From the NCBI GenBank assembly GCA_028641055.1, contig CM054058.1, positions 239,492,187 through 239,556,186 of the forward strand: a DNA stretch of 64,000 bases, given 5' to 3'. The notes beneath the pieces are model-generated. The model was not told the origin of the DNA. It worked only from the letters and a program-made list of their open reading frames with translations, and ran no database searches. The stretch comes from Alopecurus myosuroides. Its lineage: Eukaryota > Streptophyta > Magnoliopsida > Poales > Poaceae. Shown in pieces: positions 9,839 to 21,199 of the stretch. How positions within the stretch are numbered: the first letter of the stretch is position 1; each line of letters opens with the position of its first letter. The position numbers were made by a program, and so were the translations under genes.

Positions 9839-11035
9839 TTGCTGGATGATGAGTCTAAGACATGGAACAAAGAAAATGTCCAAGCTTTCTTCAACCCTGC
9901 CACTAATGCGAAGATCCTACAGATTCCACTCTCATCACAGATTAATGAGGACTTTGCCAGTTGGCCCTTTACTCGCCACGACACATTTACGGTGCGGTCT
10001 GGTTACAAGATGGTCAGCTCAGCTAAATGCCTTCGATCCCAGGGCAGGAGCTCTAATCGGGTGGCAAGTGAAAAACAGTGGAAGACGGTCTGGAGTATCA
10101 AAGCTCCCGGGGAAATGAAGATACATCTATGGCGCTTTGCGCATGACTGCTTACCTTGTTTGGTTCAGTTGGCAAGGAGACAGATACCCAATACTGGACC
10201 GCGTATCTTCTGCGATCTGTTTGAGAGCATCGAGCACGCAATGCTCTCCTGCCAGTTCGCTCGTCATGTTTGGAGGGAAGTGAAACAGAATTTAAATATG
10301 AAATTTGACCGCAAAACCTTCTGCTCCACTCGACAATGGCTGTTCGACTTCCACGAACGAGCCATTGCTACGACTTTGGCTGTGGGTTTTTGGCATATTT
10401 GGGAAGCTCGCAATGACACGAGAAATGCTAAGGGCAAGCCTAACCCTCAACAAACAGGTGGTAAGATCATTGCTTATGTTGATCCGATTGTGCAGCATCT
10501 ATACAAGCAGACTCCGATGCCAAGGTGTGAATCCAACTCGCCACCATCTGGATGGATTCCACCGCCACCGGGCTCCTTTGTAGTGCACTCGGATGCAGCC
10601 ATTTTCAAGGCCAGGAACATGTTGGGAACTGGAGTCCTTATCCGTGATCATTCTGGGGAGTTTGTGGCAGCTTGTCACCACCAAACCAAAGGCTTGCTGG
10701 AGCCAGAAGTCGCCGCAGCACTGGCTCTCCACAAGGCGGTGCTCTTTGCACGAGAAGGAGTGAGCAGTGCCATCTTCGTCTCGGACTGCCTGCCCCTGAT
10801 CCAGCGCATCAACGCTTCAGCGCTGGACCGTTCGCCCATCGGCGTCATTGTGGACAGTTTCTCGGAGATGGCGGCCGAGTTTACATCGGCCTCGTTCGTC
10901 CACGTCGGGAGATCTTTCAATAAAGCAGCACACCTTTTAGCTAAATCGTGTGACTCTATTTTATCTAGCAATATTTTTCGGTGTGTTCCGGAGTTTATCC
11001 GGCAAACTCTTTGTCGATGTGTTTTCTTTACCTAA
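9839..11035 (+). CDS. LINE1 C-terminal fragment: zf-RVT and RNase H (398-residue open frame)
   Basis: This long open frame is the 3' part of LINE ORF2, not a stand-alone gene. Residues 40-150 contain the zf-RVT region with W..I..PGEMKIHLWRFAHDCLP, C..FES.EHAMLSC and HVW. Residues about 245-370 are a plant-type RNase H: the first Asp is in VVHSDAAIF and a second in FVSDCLPLI, ending in FNKAAHLLAKSC. The usual acidic position in the A-E-A-L-A-L motif reads VAAALAL, so one catalytic Glu appears lost. The last codons run into the Helitron boundary at 11025. The frame is open but the element is defective. Confidence 0.75.
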   Translation: MLDDESKTWNKENVQAFFNPATNAKILQIPLSSQINEDFASWPFTRHDTFTVRSGYKMVSSAKCLRSQGRSSNRVASEKQWKTVWSIKAPGEMKIHLWRFAHDCLPCLVQLARRQIPNTGPRIFCDLFESIEHAMLSCQFARHVWREVKQNLNMKFDRKTFCSTRQWLFDFHERAIATTLAVGFWHIWEARNDTRNAKGKPNPQQTGGKIIAYVDPIVQHLYKQTPMPRCESNSPPSGWIPPPPGSFVVHSDAAIFKARNMLGTGVLIRDHSGEFVAACHHQTKGLLEPEVAAALALHKAVLFAREGVSSAIFVSDCLPLIQRINASALDRSPIGVIVDSFSEMAAEFTSASFVHVGRSFNKAAHLLAKSCDSILSSNIFRCVPEFIRQTLCRCVFFT

Positions 11036-13209
11036 TAATAAAGGGAGGAAGACTTCTTCCGGTCCAACCTGATGTTTTACCTTTTTGTCCTTCCTTAAAT
11101 TAACACCGTCTCATCAAAATCATCAAAATAATAAAAAGAGGAGGGCTTCTCCTTGTCCGTCACGTTTCTTGTCATCCGTCAACTTGTTTTGTTCTATTCA
11201 TGGCTACCTCTACCATAACAGGGAAGAGTCCAAGTCAAACACGAGTATCCCCATTGGAGTTGGGATCCAAATTGGCCTCTTCTTCCTTCTCCGAGCATGT
11301 ACATATAGGATCGATGGACTGAAGCGTACTACGGGTACCAAAATTTTCAAACATGCGAGCGATTCGATTCGACAACACAAATCAACAATGGCGGCGGCCG
11401 CAACGAACAGAAGTCGACACCGTCACAGCTTCTCGTTCTGCCAACTATCTCATTGAACCGAACCAACCCCTGCGAGCGCTGATGAGAGAAGAAGAACAGA
11501 AACCCTCTCTACGGGGCCCTTGGCGGTGGCCTGGATGACAGCCGACCGCCTTTACCAACGATGCCCTAGACCCTGGAGTCACCCGCTCTCTTAACCCGTG
11601 GTCCCCCACGCTCGCTCCCATTGTCGTTGCGACTTCACCACCAGCACACACAAAGAGGACAAGCTAGCTCGTCGACATGGACGGCCGCCCGTCGTCGTGT
11701 TGCTGATACTGTCAGCGCGTTCACTCTGCAACTGCAGGGTGTCCAGCACCGCGTACACGACTAAGATGGTTGCGCCTCCCTGGCACGCTCGCTCTCAACA
11801 TGTCCAACATCCTCAAGAGTGCATCACCGCGCCATCCACGACCGGGCGTCCCTCTCTCTCCAATCAGATGATGCATGTTCGTCACATGCTCTGCTTTCCT
11901 GTCCCGCTTTATTGCCATCGCTGCCTAGCCGAGCCTATATCGTTGTCGCCCCTGCCGCTTTGACCTCTGTTACATGGCAAAGTCACATTCATCAGTGCCA
12001 CGGCAATACAAGAGAGGATGAGGTGTAAGGGAGGCGAGGGGCACTGACGCTGTGTTCCCAACTAGGTGGGGAAGATGAGCAACATGGTCCAGAGGTGGGG
12101 TGCAGTCGAGAGGAGCAGACCGGGGATGTGATGGAGAAGAGCAGCATGAGCTGGGTGATTTGGTGGAGGGAGCAGTAGCAAAAGGTACACGGCCTGCTAG
12201 ATGATTTCTGTCAAGATGAACTTCCAACCATGAAACTCCCAACCAGAATAGTCATACACAATTGTTATGATGACGTCAAGAAGCCCACATGAACTTTCTT
12301 ATTTGCAAAGGTCGGCACAATCTACCTTGCATTCTGCTAGCTTTAGGCAATTCATGATCAAGCACGCCGCTCAAATTAAGCTTGACTGTGGTGGCCCAAT
12401 TGCTTGGAAAGGACAGCTTATTTCTTAATCAGTTTTTTTTTAAAACAAACATGTCCTTCCCTTAATGCCTATTGTCGTTAAGGCTGCCAGATACTATTGT
12501 CCTTACTCTAAACGGACAAATGAAGTTTTAAGTTTTCGCACATAATTTAAGGATTTTCGTGATTCCTTATGGTGTTATTATTTCCTTCTCTTAATGCCTA
12601 TGTGTAATATCTTTAACATAAACTAATGACAAAAATAATCAGAATTATGTGATATGTTTTCTTCGGATAAATTCATCAATGGATATTTGAGGTATCTGAC
12701 CCATGTTAGTCTAATTATCATCTTATCCCTATATATTTATGCTCAGCACTCATCAGATTTGACGTTGTAGTTACTTTAATTAGTTGTTGCAATTTCTACT
12801 TCATTTAGATTTTTTGAAGTATTGTGGTTTCATTTGATATAGAGAACACTCATTGAGAGTAATACAAATCCACTCGGACTGAATGAAATTTTGTGGGGCA
12901 CACACCAGTTTGGAAAATTATGCTACGAACACTAGATGTCTGATCTTTAAAAAACGGCAAGCAGGCATTTGTCCAACCAATAACCTTGTTATCGGATATA
13001 GTTTAATATGACACCGTTTTTATGTTCTCACCCCAGTTTAATTATACATTTGATATCTACATCAAAACTAAGTCGAACATAAGTTCGAATTTTTTCATTG
13101 CACCCAGCTTGATCTAACATGGCGTCCCCATGGTGCCAATGAGAACTTACTTGGGCCGCCTTATCAACGTAGGTTTTTTCCCGTTGCAACGCGCGGGTAT
13201 GTTTACTAG
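11025..13209 (+). mobile_element. Non-autonomous Helitron
   Basis: It begins TCTTTACCTAATAATAAAG, the form common at 5' ends of grass Helitrons. It ends with a GC-rich palindromic hairpin (13180-13197) followed about 8 nt later by CTAG, then T. No Rep/helicase frame is present. It splits the LINE1 3' UTR: the LINE resumes as TAATTAATAAAGAGTTG after 13209. The expected A before the 5' TC is T here. The interior includes a GC-rich stretch (11390-12240) that may be captured host sequence but shows no recognisable gene. Confidence 0.75.
13180..13197 (+). other. Helitron 3' terminal hairpin
   Basis: CCCGTTGCAACGCGCGGG contains the perfect palindrome CGTTGCAACG with CCCG/CGGG outer pairing. It sits just before the CTAG terminus at 13206-13209. 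Confidence 0.8.
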
Positions 13210-13242
13210 TAATTAATAAAGAGTTGTTTTATGTCAAAAAAA

Positions 13243-13511
13243 AACTCACAACGGACCAAAACAACACGGTTGCACGCAAAGCACCCATGGACGGAACCCC
13301 ACCCTCTCACAAGCCACAAGCAGCATTGCCCAACCCCGCGCCCAGACGGCTGCAGTGCAAGCATAGACAGTTCATTCGTTCACTCAAGAAAGGAAGCATA
13401 GACATGACTTGGCCAGCTATGTCATCTTTTATCTATTGCTCTCTGTATTCAAAATAAATTGGAGCTCTTAGTTTCATTCCAAGTCAAAAAGAAAAATCAT
13501 GAGCTTGATCA
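13243..13511. other. Unassigned intervening sequence
   Basis: Sequence between the LINE1 poly-A tail and the next LINE fragment. It has no coding support and may be old host DNA or decayed repeat. Confidence 0.35.
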
Positions 13512-13611
13512 AGTTTACAGATTTTTTTTGAAAGAAAGGCAAAAGACTTGCCTTAATTCATTAACGAAGGAGTTTTAGGAAACAATTTTTTATTATAGGC
13601 CAAGGAGGAGG
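13512..13611 (-). mobile_element. LINE 3' tail fragment in antisense orientation
   Basis: Read on the minus strand, the sequence runs to AAGGCAAGTCTTTTGCCTT and then a poly-A run (poly-T at about 13513-13520 on +). This stem-forming segment before poly-A resembles plant LINE 3' ends. It directly precedes the truncated start of LINE2 but faces the other way. Its relation to LINE2 is unclear. Confidence 0.5.
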
Positions 13612-14602
13612 CCCGCCAACATTGTTCTCCTCCCAAAAAACAGAGGATATCATCGACTTTAGACCCATTAGTCTCATCCATGGATTCACCAAGATTGTGA
13701 CCAAGATCCTTGCCAAAAGATTAGCCCCTCACATGGATGCTATTGTTTCGCCCGCCCAAAGCGCGTTCATTAAGAAGAGGAGCATTATGTTTGTGCGCAG
13801 CTACTCTAGATGGCTCCACCGGGCGCAAGAAGCCCACCCCCACTTCAAGCTAGACACCAAGAAAGCATTTGACCATGTCTATTGGAATTATATTTTGGAC
13901 CTTCTCCAACATCTCGGTTTCCCGCCTCGTTTCCGGGATTGGTTGGCGGCTATTCTATCCACGTCAACCTCTAGAGTGCTTATGAATGGAATTCCGGGCC
14001 ACCCTATCAAGCACGGGTGGGGCTTGAGACGAGGGGAACCACTTTTCCCTTTCTCTTCGACATCGCCATCGACCCCCCTACAAAGGATCCTTCAACTCGC
14101 AACCGATCAAGGACTCATTCATCGCCTTCCCGGTAGGGGGCCTCGTTTTAGAACTTCTCTCTATGCCGAGGATGCGGAAATTTTCATGTTGCCTCTGTAG
14201 GAGGATATCTCTAAGCTTGCCAAATTCTCAACAACTTCGGAGCCGTCTCGGGCTTATGACCAACTTGGACAAGAGCCTTGTCGCCCCTATCCGTTGCAAC
14301 TCCATTGATCTTCACGACGTTCTTCAAGACTTGGTGGCTACCCTCACGAGCTTCCCTGTGAAGTACGTAGGTCTTCCCATTGCGCTCAAAAGACTTCAAA
14401 AAGTTCACCTTCAATACATTGAGGACAAGGCTGTTGGTCGCCTTGCCCCTTGGAAGGGGAAGCATTTTAACTTGGCGGTCCGGAAAGCTCTAGTCAAATT
14501 TGTCCTCACTTCGCAAGCCACCTATTCGCTCACCGCCCTTGACATCCCAGCAGGGCTTCTCCATGACATTACAAAGATTATCCACGCCTTCTTTTGGGCG
14601 GG
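13612..14602 (+). pseudogene. LINE2 reverse transcriptase, 5' piece
   Basis: The element is 5'-truncated, starting at the ANIVLLPK motif. RT motifs follow in order: DFRPISLIHG, SAFIKKRSI, FKLDTKKAFDHVYWN (catalytic Asp present), a degraded LRRGEPLFPF (normally LRQGDPLSP), and YAEDAEIF where YADD is expected. Frameshifts occur at about 13640, 13790 and 14195. The frame then continues through VKYVGLPIALKRL and PWKGKHF to FFWAG at 14602. There element A interrupts it, and the frame resumes at 22757 with SEKAS. The active-site change and frameshifts make it non-functional. Confidence 0.85.
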
Positions 14603-16183
14603 TGATGGTGCAGATCTTGCACTCGTTGGGATACCCCAAGAGAAGGGTGTGATGAGCACAGCGGTAGGAGTTTTCTCCTTAGTTAAGAACCAATGTTACC
14701 AATCCAGTAGGAGAAAGAGGACCTTCGGAAGGTTGATGCCACTGACGGTGGTGATGGCTCACCGATGTGAGTAACAACGTGGAACCTGCACACACCACAA
14801 CCAAAATACTTTGTCCCAACGATACAGTGAGGTTGTCAATCTCACCGGTCTTGTTGAAAACAAAGATTAGACGTATAGTATGGAAAATAATGTATGCTTG
14901 CAGTAAGTAAAGAAAGCAGGAAATTGTGGTGGTTTGTTTAATAGTATAAGAAAATGGACCGGGGTTCATAGGTTCACTAGTGGTGTCTCTCCATAAAAAA
15001 TAGCATGCTGGGTGAACAAATTACAGCCGGGCAATTGACAAATAGAGGTTGCACCGTAGTGCACATTCATGACATGAAGACTACTATGATATTTAGTGCG
15101 GGCATTACAACAATATACATAGACCGTAATCCAACTGCATCTATGACTAATAATCCACCCTCAGGTTATCATCCGAACTCCCTTAGGTATTAAGTTGCAA
15201 GCAACAGATAACTGCATTAAACAAAGTGTGTAATGTAAGCAATAATTGTGCACGCGGGCACTCTCACCGTTGTTTTCTCCCTAGTGGCAACATCACATTC
15301 TCCCCCTTCACGTTTCTGTCACTCGAGCAAGGCAAAAAGGAGGCATGAACCCACTATCGAGCATAAATACTCCCTCTTGGAGTCACTAATAACTACTTGG
15401 CCAGAGCAACCACTAGCAACGGAAAGCATGCAAGATCACAAATAACATATGCAATAAAGAGTATAATCAACTTGGCATAAGTTCAATATTCATCGGATCC
15501 CAGCAAACACATCACAGAGAATTACATAAGATCAATCTAGATCATATTAGGCAGCTCACGAGATCTAAACATGGAGGCATATGAGGAGAAGACAACCATC
15601 TAGCTAATGATATGGACCCGTAGTCCAAGGATGACCTACTCACTCATCACTCCGGAGGCAGGCATGGTGATGTAGAGGCCTCCGGTGATGATCTCCTCTC
15701 CGCTAGGATGCCGGAGACAGCTTCAGAACCCCCTGATCTAGGGTTGACAGTGACGGCGGCTGCGGAACTTTTTGGGTATTTTTTATCAGGTGTTTAGGGT
15801 TTTCCATCCGGGGCAAATAAATAGGCGAAAGTGTAGAGACAGTGGAGCCCTGGGGGCCCCATACCACCCCTAGCACGGCCAGGGGGCGCCACCCCATGGT
15901 GTGGGCCCTCTGATGCCCCTCTTTGTCTCCTCTTCGGTCCTTTGGATGCTTCCGGGGAAAATAGTCACTTCGGGCTTTGTGGGGTCCAATTCCGAGAATA
16001 TTTTCAAAACAACTTTTCTGAAACCAAAAAAATCAGAAAACAGGAACTGACACTTGCCATCTTGTTAATAGGTTAGTCCAGGAAAACGTGTAAAAATGAC
16101 ATAAAGAAGTGAGAAAACATGTAGCAATTAGCATAATATTATCATGGAGCATCAGAAATTATAGATACGTTGGATACGTATCA
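14603..16183 (-). repeat. Element A 3' LTR (left copy)
   Basis: Reads TGATGGTGCAGATC..GGATACGTATCA on + and matches 21200-22756 throughout with scattered substitutions and short indels. Confidence 0.93.
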
Positions 16184-16200
16184 AGCATCCCCAAGCTTAG
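16184..16200 (-). other. Element A polypurine tract
   Basis: On minus, CTAAGCTTGGGGATGCT directly precedes the 3' LTR, in the usual place for plus-strand priming. Confidence 0.8.
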
Positions 16201-18921
16201 TTTCTACTCGTCCTCGAGTAGGTAAACGATAAAACAATAATTTCCGAGGTGACATGCTACTAACATAATCTTGATCATAAAAATGTAAGGGCATATGAAA
16301 GCTGAGATCATATAACTTCAAACACAAACATGATAAATAGAACTTTAATAATAAAGCAAAGCAATAACTTTTCATCAGGAAGAGTATCTCAAATAAAGGA
16401 TCATGAGAAATAATGCAAAGAAAGATAAACGTTTGTTTCAGGTATAGAGAAAGCATGACAAAGTGATATTTCCCTAGTCCTAAAGAGTGGGAAAAACATA
16501 AATGCGAGGACACCTTCAAAGTTCATGAGGAAGACTAGAGAAAATAATTTAAGAACAGATGATATGACATCATGAAGTAATTATTGATGTTGATGGGACA
16601 ATGCATGTAGAACTAAGAATGGCAAAAAAAATTCCCTCTCAACTGTGCATAAAGTTAGAAGATGGAGACTCAACATAAAAGTAAAAGAAAGGCCCTTCGC
16701 GAAGGGAAGTAGAGATCACTCATGTGCTAGAGCTTTTATTTTATTAAACAGAGGTACTAAAAGTTTGACGCTCCTCCCATCCATCTTTCACAAACCATGG
16801 CTAACCGAATCCTCGGGTGCCTGCCAACAATCACATACCGTTGAGGAGTGTCTATATTTTGAGAGATGTACGCTAATGTCAACGAATGGTAAACAGAAAA
16901 TATAGTACGTCACAATCAAACTGGATTCACAAGAGCGGCTCCAATGTGAAGGACGCATCTGGGTAGAAGGTCATCCCCTTTTCTCTTTTGTTTACACAAT
17001 TATGCTTTGATTGATAAATCAGGGGCAAAAATAGTGAAGAGATTTTGTGTGTATTAATTTGGGGCTGGGAACCCCGCTGCCAGCTCTTTTATCATTTGGA
17101 TAAGAGGATGAAGCCACTAGTCTAGAGTGTGAAATCCAATCAAAAAGTGAGATAAAGATTCTCTATTGACGTCATCATGAGAAAAAACATGAACATAAAA
17201 CCGTAATTATTTTGAAGGTTTTAAAGGTAACACATGAGCAATTTACTTTGGAGTGGCAGTTAAATACTACATGTACGTAGGTATGGTGGACATAATGGGA
17301 AAAACTATGGTTTAAGGGAGTTGGATGCACGATTAGAGCTCATACTCAGTACGGGTGGAGGCTAGCAAAAGACTGGGAGCTACAAATCAAGAGAGCATAA
17401 GAGCCATAATCATGCATAGCGACATAAGCATCATTAATTAAAGCATAAGAGGTATCATAGTTCAAAAACTAAGTGGTCATGGAGGCTATTCGTGACTGGT
17501 TTGTAGTCATAAACATGGTGTGATAATGCCCAAAGTCAACCAAATAAAACATTCGAAAGAGAATACCAAAAATTTATGCTTCCTTATGACAAGAACAACT
17601 CATGAATATTTCAATGACATATTAAACTCTCTCAGCTATTTGAGGCTATTTATGCTACTCAACATCACAAAGCTTTAGAACTAAAATAACATTTAGCATG
17701 ACATGAAACAGTTCTAGCAACAGTCTATACAAGCTTCTACTTGCACCAATATAAATTCTACTTTAAACATCAGTTTTTTTCTCCCAACAAGCACCATACA
17801 AGATATATTTTAACAAAAACTCTCTTAATGCTACAACAAGCAAACATGAGAATACTCACATAACACTACTAAAACTAACATCTCAAATAAGAGATGCATG
17901 CAAAACATGAGCTAAATAAATGCAGCAGCCAGATAAAGATTAAGAATACAAAGTATTCCCATGAAAAAGCGGAGTGTGTCACTCTCCAATAAAAGAATGC
18001 TGGGGTCCAACCAATATTATTGCAAAAATTAAAAACAAACTGAAAGCAAAAACAAAAACAAAATGAAAGCAAAAATAAAAGACGCTCCAAGTAAAGCACA
18101 TAAGATGTGACCGAATAAAAATATAGTTTCACTAGAAGTGACCTGATAATTTGTTGATGAAGAAGCGAATGCCTTGGGCATCCCCAAGCATAGACGCTTG
18201 AGTCTTTTTGGAATTTGCTGGGATGTACCACCGGGGCATCCCCAAGTTTAGGCTTTTCACTCTTTTTGATCACATCGTATCATCCTCTTCTCTTGACCCT
18301 TAAAAACTTCCTTCACACCAAACTTCTCACAATCTTCATTAGCAACGTTAGTGCAATCGAAATAATAAATTCACATGGTTCAGTTTAAACACATGTCTAA
18401 CACTAAAAAACACATTAGCTACTGTCATAACTTGTTTTAAATCTCTTTTTCTCAAAAGAACACCAAAAGAAAGCGATTAAGATGCAAATGCAATTATTGG
18501 CAGAAATCTGCCAAAACAGGACAACAAGTAAAGATGGTTTTTTTTCGAAAATCTTCTGTTGCTCAAATCAAAAAGCGTTCAACTAAGAAAAGTTGTGTAT
18601 ACAGCCCAAGATTACGCACTAAAAGACTCAGGTAATTTTGAATTTTCTGTGATTTTATACGGAATAAACAATGGACAGCAGAAATTTGTTTCCTACGCAA
18701 AAATCCGAAATATAGCCTCAACTTTCCGCTAGAGGCTTTACTTGGCTCAACAAAAAATCAAAAGAAAAGATACATCAGGGTTTCTAAGGAAATAGACAAC
18801 ACCCAGGTGCAAAGCACACAAAATAAAACAATGGAAAACGGGTTAAAAACAGCGAAATAAAACGGGTTGTCTCCCGGTAGCACTTTTCTTTAACGCCTTT
18901 CAGCTAGGCATAAAAAGCAAC
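16201..18921 (-). other. Element A long non-coding 3' region
   Basis: 2.7 kb without a credible frame separates the protease stop from the PPT. It includes the 3' UTR module shared with C, E and F (16640-17430). Just after the protease stop lies GGCGTTAAAGAAAAGTGCT on minus, also found in F. CATCCCCAAG-type motifs recur near 18180 and 18240. Confidence 0.7.
16640..17430 (-). repeat. Shared 3' UTR module, copy in A
   Basis: This segment aligns with 29040-29770 (C), 59920-60560 (F), and the split copy in E (23855-24247 and 49030-49260). It contains the foldback GGCCCTTCGCGAAGGG at 16691-16706 and the motif CTCATGTGCTAGAGC. Confidence 0.8.
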
Positions 18922-19908
18922 TCAAGTATTTTCAAGTGAAGAAGCATCAACATCATAACTTGCTCTAATAATAGAGTCAAAAGGTAGATTCATCCTCTTT
19001 CTAGGAAAGTGTTCCATACCTTTCTTGAGTGGGAATTGGTATTTAATACTCCCCTCTTTCATATAAATAACATCACCAATAGTTCTAAGAAAAGGTCTTC
19101 CCAAAACAATAGGACAAGAAGCAATGCATTCGATGTTCATAAAAATAAAATTAACAGGGACAAGGTTATTGTTAACCATAATAAGAACATCATCAATTCT
19201 ACCAAGAGGTTTCTTCTTAGCATTATGAGCAAGATGAACATCCAAATAACAGTGTTCCAACGGTGGTAGATCAAGCATATCATAAAGCTTTTGAGGCATA
19301 ACAGAGATACTAGCACCAAGATCACACAAACAATTGCAATCAAAATCATTTACTTTTATCTTAATGATAGGATCCCAACCATCATCTAATTTCCTAGGGA
19401 TAGATGTCTCAAGTTTCAGATTTTCTTCCCTAACTTTCATGAGAGCATTGGCAATATGTTTGGTAAAGGCCATATTCATGGCACTAGCATTGGGACTTCT
19501 AGAAAGCTTTTGTAGGAACTTAATAACTTCAGAGATATTGCAATCATCAAAATCAATATTATTATCATCAAAAGTAATGTGACCATTATCTCCCACATCT
19601 CTAAAAATTTCAGCCCTTTTATCAGAAGCAATTTCAGCAATTTGAGACAATTTAGCACGTTTCACAGAAGGGGTGGAGTCTTTGTTAACACCAACTACTT
19701 TAACATTGATAGTAGGAGGTTTACTAGCACTTGGAGCTTCAGTTTTACTAGTGGTGGTGATAGTGCAAACTCTAGCAATATTATTCTTTCTAGCCAATTC
19801 ATCTTCTCTTTCCCACCTAGCACGTAATTCAGCCATCAAACTAACATTATTATCAATTCGAACTTGGATGGCATTCAAAGTTTTACTTTCTTTAACATCA
19901 TGTGGCAA
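18922..19908 (-). CDS. Element A aspartic protease region (328-residue open frame)
   Basis: This is the C-terminal part of the gag-protease polyprotein, open for 328 residues. Residues 1-60 are the gag tail. A spacer rich in Asp/Asn follows. The retropepsin core has the active-site motif LCDLGASISVMP at about residues 195-206, a flap region (KKPLGRIDDVLIMV) and the conserved PIVLGRPFL near residue 270. The catalytic Asp is present. The start shown is only the first Met after an upstream frameshift; natural translation would enter from gag. No polymerase gene follows. Confidence 0.75.
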   Translation of the reverse strand: MPHDVKESKTLNAIQVRIDNNVSLMAELRARWEREDELARKNNIARVCTITTTSKTEAPSASKPPTINVKVVGVNKDSTPSVKRAKLSQIAEIASDKRAEIFRDVGDNGHITFDDNNIDFDDCNISEVIKFLQKLSRSPNASAMNMAFTKHIANALMKVREENLKLETSIPRKLDDGWDPIIKIKVNDFDCNCLCDLGASISVMPQKLYDMLDLPPLEHCYLDVHLAHNAKKKPLGRIDDVLIMVNNNLVPVNFIFMNIECIASCPIVLGRPFLRTIGDVIYMKEGSIKYQFPLKKGMEHFPRKRMNLPFDSIIRASYDVDASSLENT

Positions 19909-20965
19909 AACCTTCAGTTTTAGAAAATCAACATCAACAACTAGGCTATCTACTTTAGAGGCAAGAACATCTATTTTACCAAGCTTTTCCTCAACAGATT
20001 TATTAAAAGCAGTTTGTGTGCTAATAAATTCTCTAAGAATGTTTTCAAGATCAGAGGTAGAGCTTTTATTCTTATTGTAGGAATTGCCATAAGAATTACC
20101 ATAACCATTATTAGGAGGATAGGGCTTGTAATTGTTTGCACCAAAATTATTTCTATAAGCATTGTTGTTAAAATTATTATTTCTAATAAAGTTCCATCAA
20201 CATGCTCTTCTTGAGCAACCAAAGAAGCTAAAGGAACATTATTTGGATCAACTTGAGCTTTACCATTAACAAGCATAGACATAATAGCATCAAGCCTTTC
20301 ACTTAAAGAGGAGGCTTCCTCAACAGAATTTACCTTCTTACCTTGTGTAACTCTCTCAGTGTGCCACTCTGAATAATTTATCATCATATCATCAAGAAGC
20401 TTTGTTGCATTGCCCAAAGTGATGGACATAAAAGTACCTCCAGCAGCTAAATCCAATAGGTTCCTTGAGGATAAATTCAGTCCTGCATAAAAGGTTTGTA
20501 TAATCAACCAAGTAGTCAGTCCATGAGTGGGACAATTCTTCATCATAGTTTTCATTTTTGCTCAAGCTTTAGCAACATGTTCATTATCAGATTGTTTAAA
20601 ATTCATTATGTCACTTCTCAGGGATATAATGTTAGCAGGAGGATACTATTTTCCAATGAAAGCATCTTTACACTTAGTCCATGAATCAATACTATTTCTA
20701 GGAAAAGATAGCAACCATTATTTAGCTCTTCCTCTCAAAGAGAAAGGGAATAATTTCAGTTTAATAATATCTCCATCCACATCTTTATATTTTTGCATCT
20801 CACATAGTTCAACAAAATTATTAAGGTGGACAGCAGCATCATCAGTACTAACACCAGAAAATTGCTCTTTCATAACAAGGTTTAATAAAGCAGGTTTAAT
20901 TTCATAGAAAGCAACAGTAGGAGCAGGTGGAGCAATAGGTGTGCAAATAAAATCATTGTTGTTTG
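19909..20965 (-). pseudogene. Element A gag, frameshifted
   Basis: The capsid-type region reads, from high to low coordinates, KPALLNLVMKEQFSG and LRGRAK (in-frame stop at about 20718), CKDAFIGKYYPP, then CPTHGLTTWLIIQ, LDLAAGGTFMS and SLSERLDAIMSML. A frameshift near 20180 falls in an Asn-rich tract. This is Athila-type gag, which assembles the virus-like particle and packages RNA. Several stops and shifts break it. F carries the same gag at the window end. Confidence 0.8.
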
Positions 20966-21170
20966 TGCTAGTGAAGTCACACAACTTAGTATTCTCAGAG
21001 GAACTCCATTTAGCAAAATAAAAGCAAGCAAATACATAACAGGTATAAAGTAGACTAATTTTTTGTGTTTTTGATAAAGATAAGCAAAACAAGACAAAAA
21101 TAAAAACAAGACAATAAACAAAATAAAGAGGTTGAGAGTGAGAGGCTCCGCTTTCCAGAAGACTTCCTTC

Positions 21171-21188
21171 TCCCCGGCAACGGCGCCA
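21171..21188 (-). other. Element A primer binding site (tRNA-Asp)
   Basis: On minus the 18-mer TGGCGCCGTTGCCGGGGA is complementary to the 3' end of plant tRNA-Asp(GUC), as recalled. It lies 11 nt from the LTR edge. Confidence 0.85.
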
Positions 21189-21199
21189 GAAAAAGTCCT

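Larger units (their letters stand above)
5993..13242 (+). mobile_element. LINE1: RNase H-bearing non-LTR retrotransposon, internally deleted, interrupted by a Helitron
   Basis: In order on +, it carries ORF1 with a DUF4283-type domain and zinc knuckle, an apurinic-type endonuclease, a remnant of RT starting at FADD, zf-RVT, RNase H, a 3' UTR and a poly-A run ending at 13242. The 3' UTR is split by a Helitron at 11025-13209. The proposed target duplication is AACTCACA at 5985-5992 and 13243-13250. Most of the RT, including the fingers and the first catalytic Asp motif, is missing at about 8983/8984. Multiple frameshifts make it dead. The 5' boundary is tentative. Confidence 0.85.

Noticed and set aside
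11085..12242. Several 60-120 residue frames in the Helitron interior
   Set aside because: No domain, overlapping frames on both strands, and no splice-consistent model. Possible captured fragments but not callable genes.
16645..18273. Short frames in the 3' non-coding regions of A (and the like in C and F)
   Set aside because: They are not conserved between A, C and F although the DNA aligns, so there is no coding signal.
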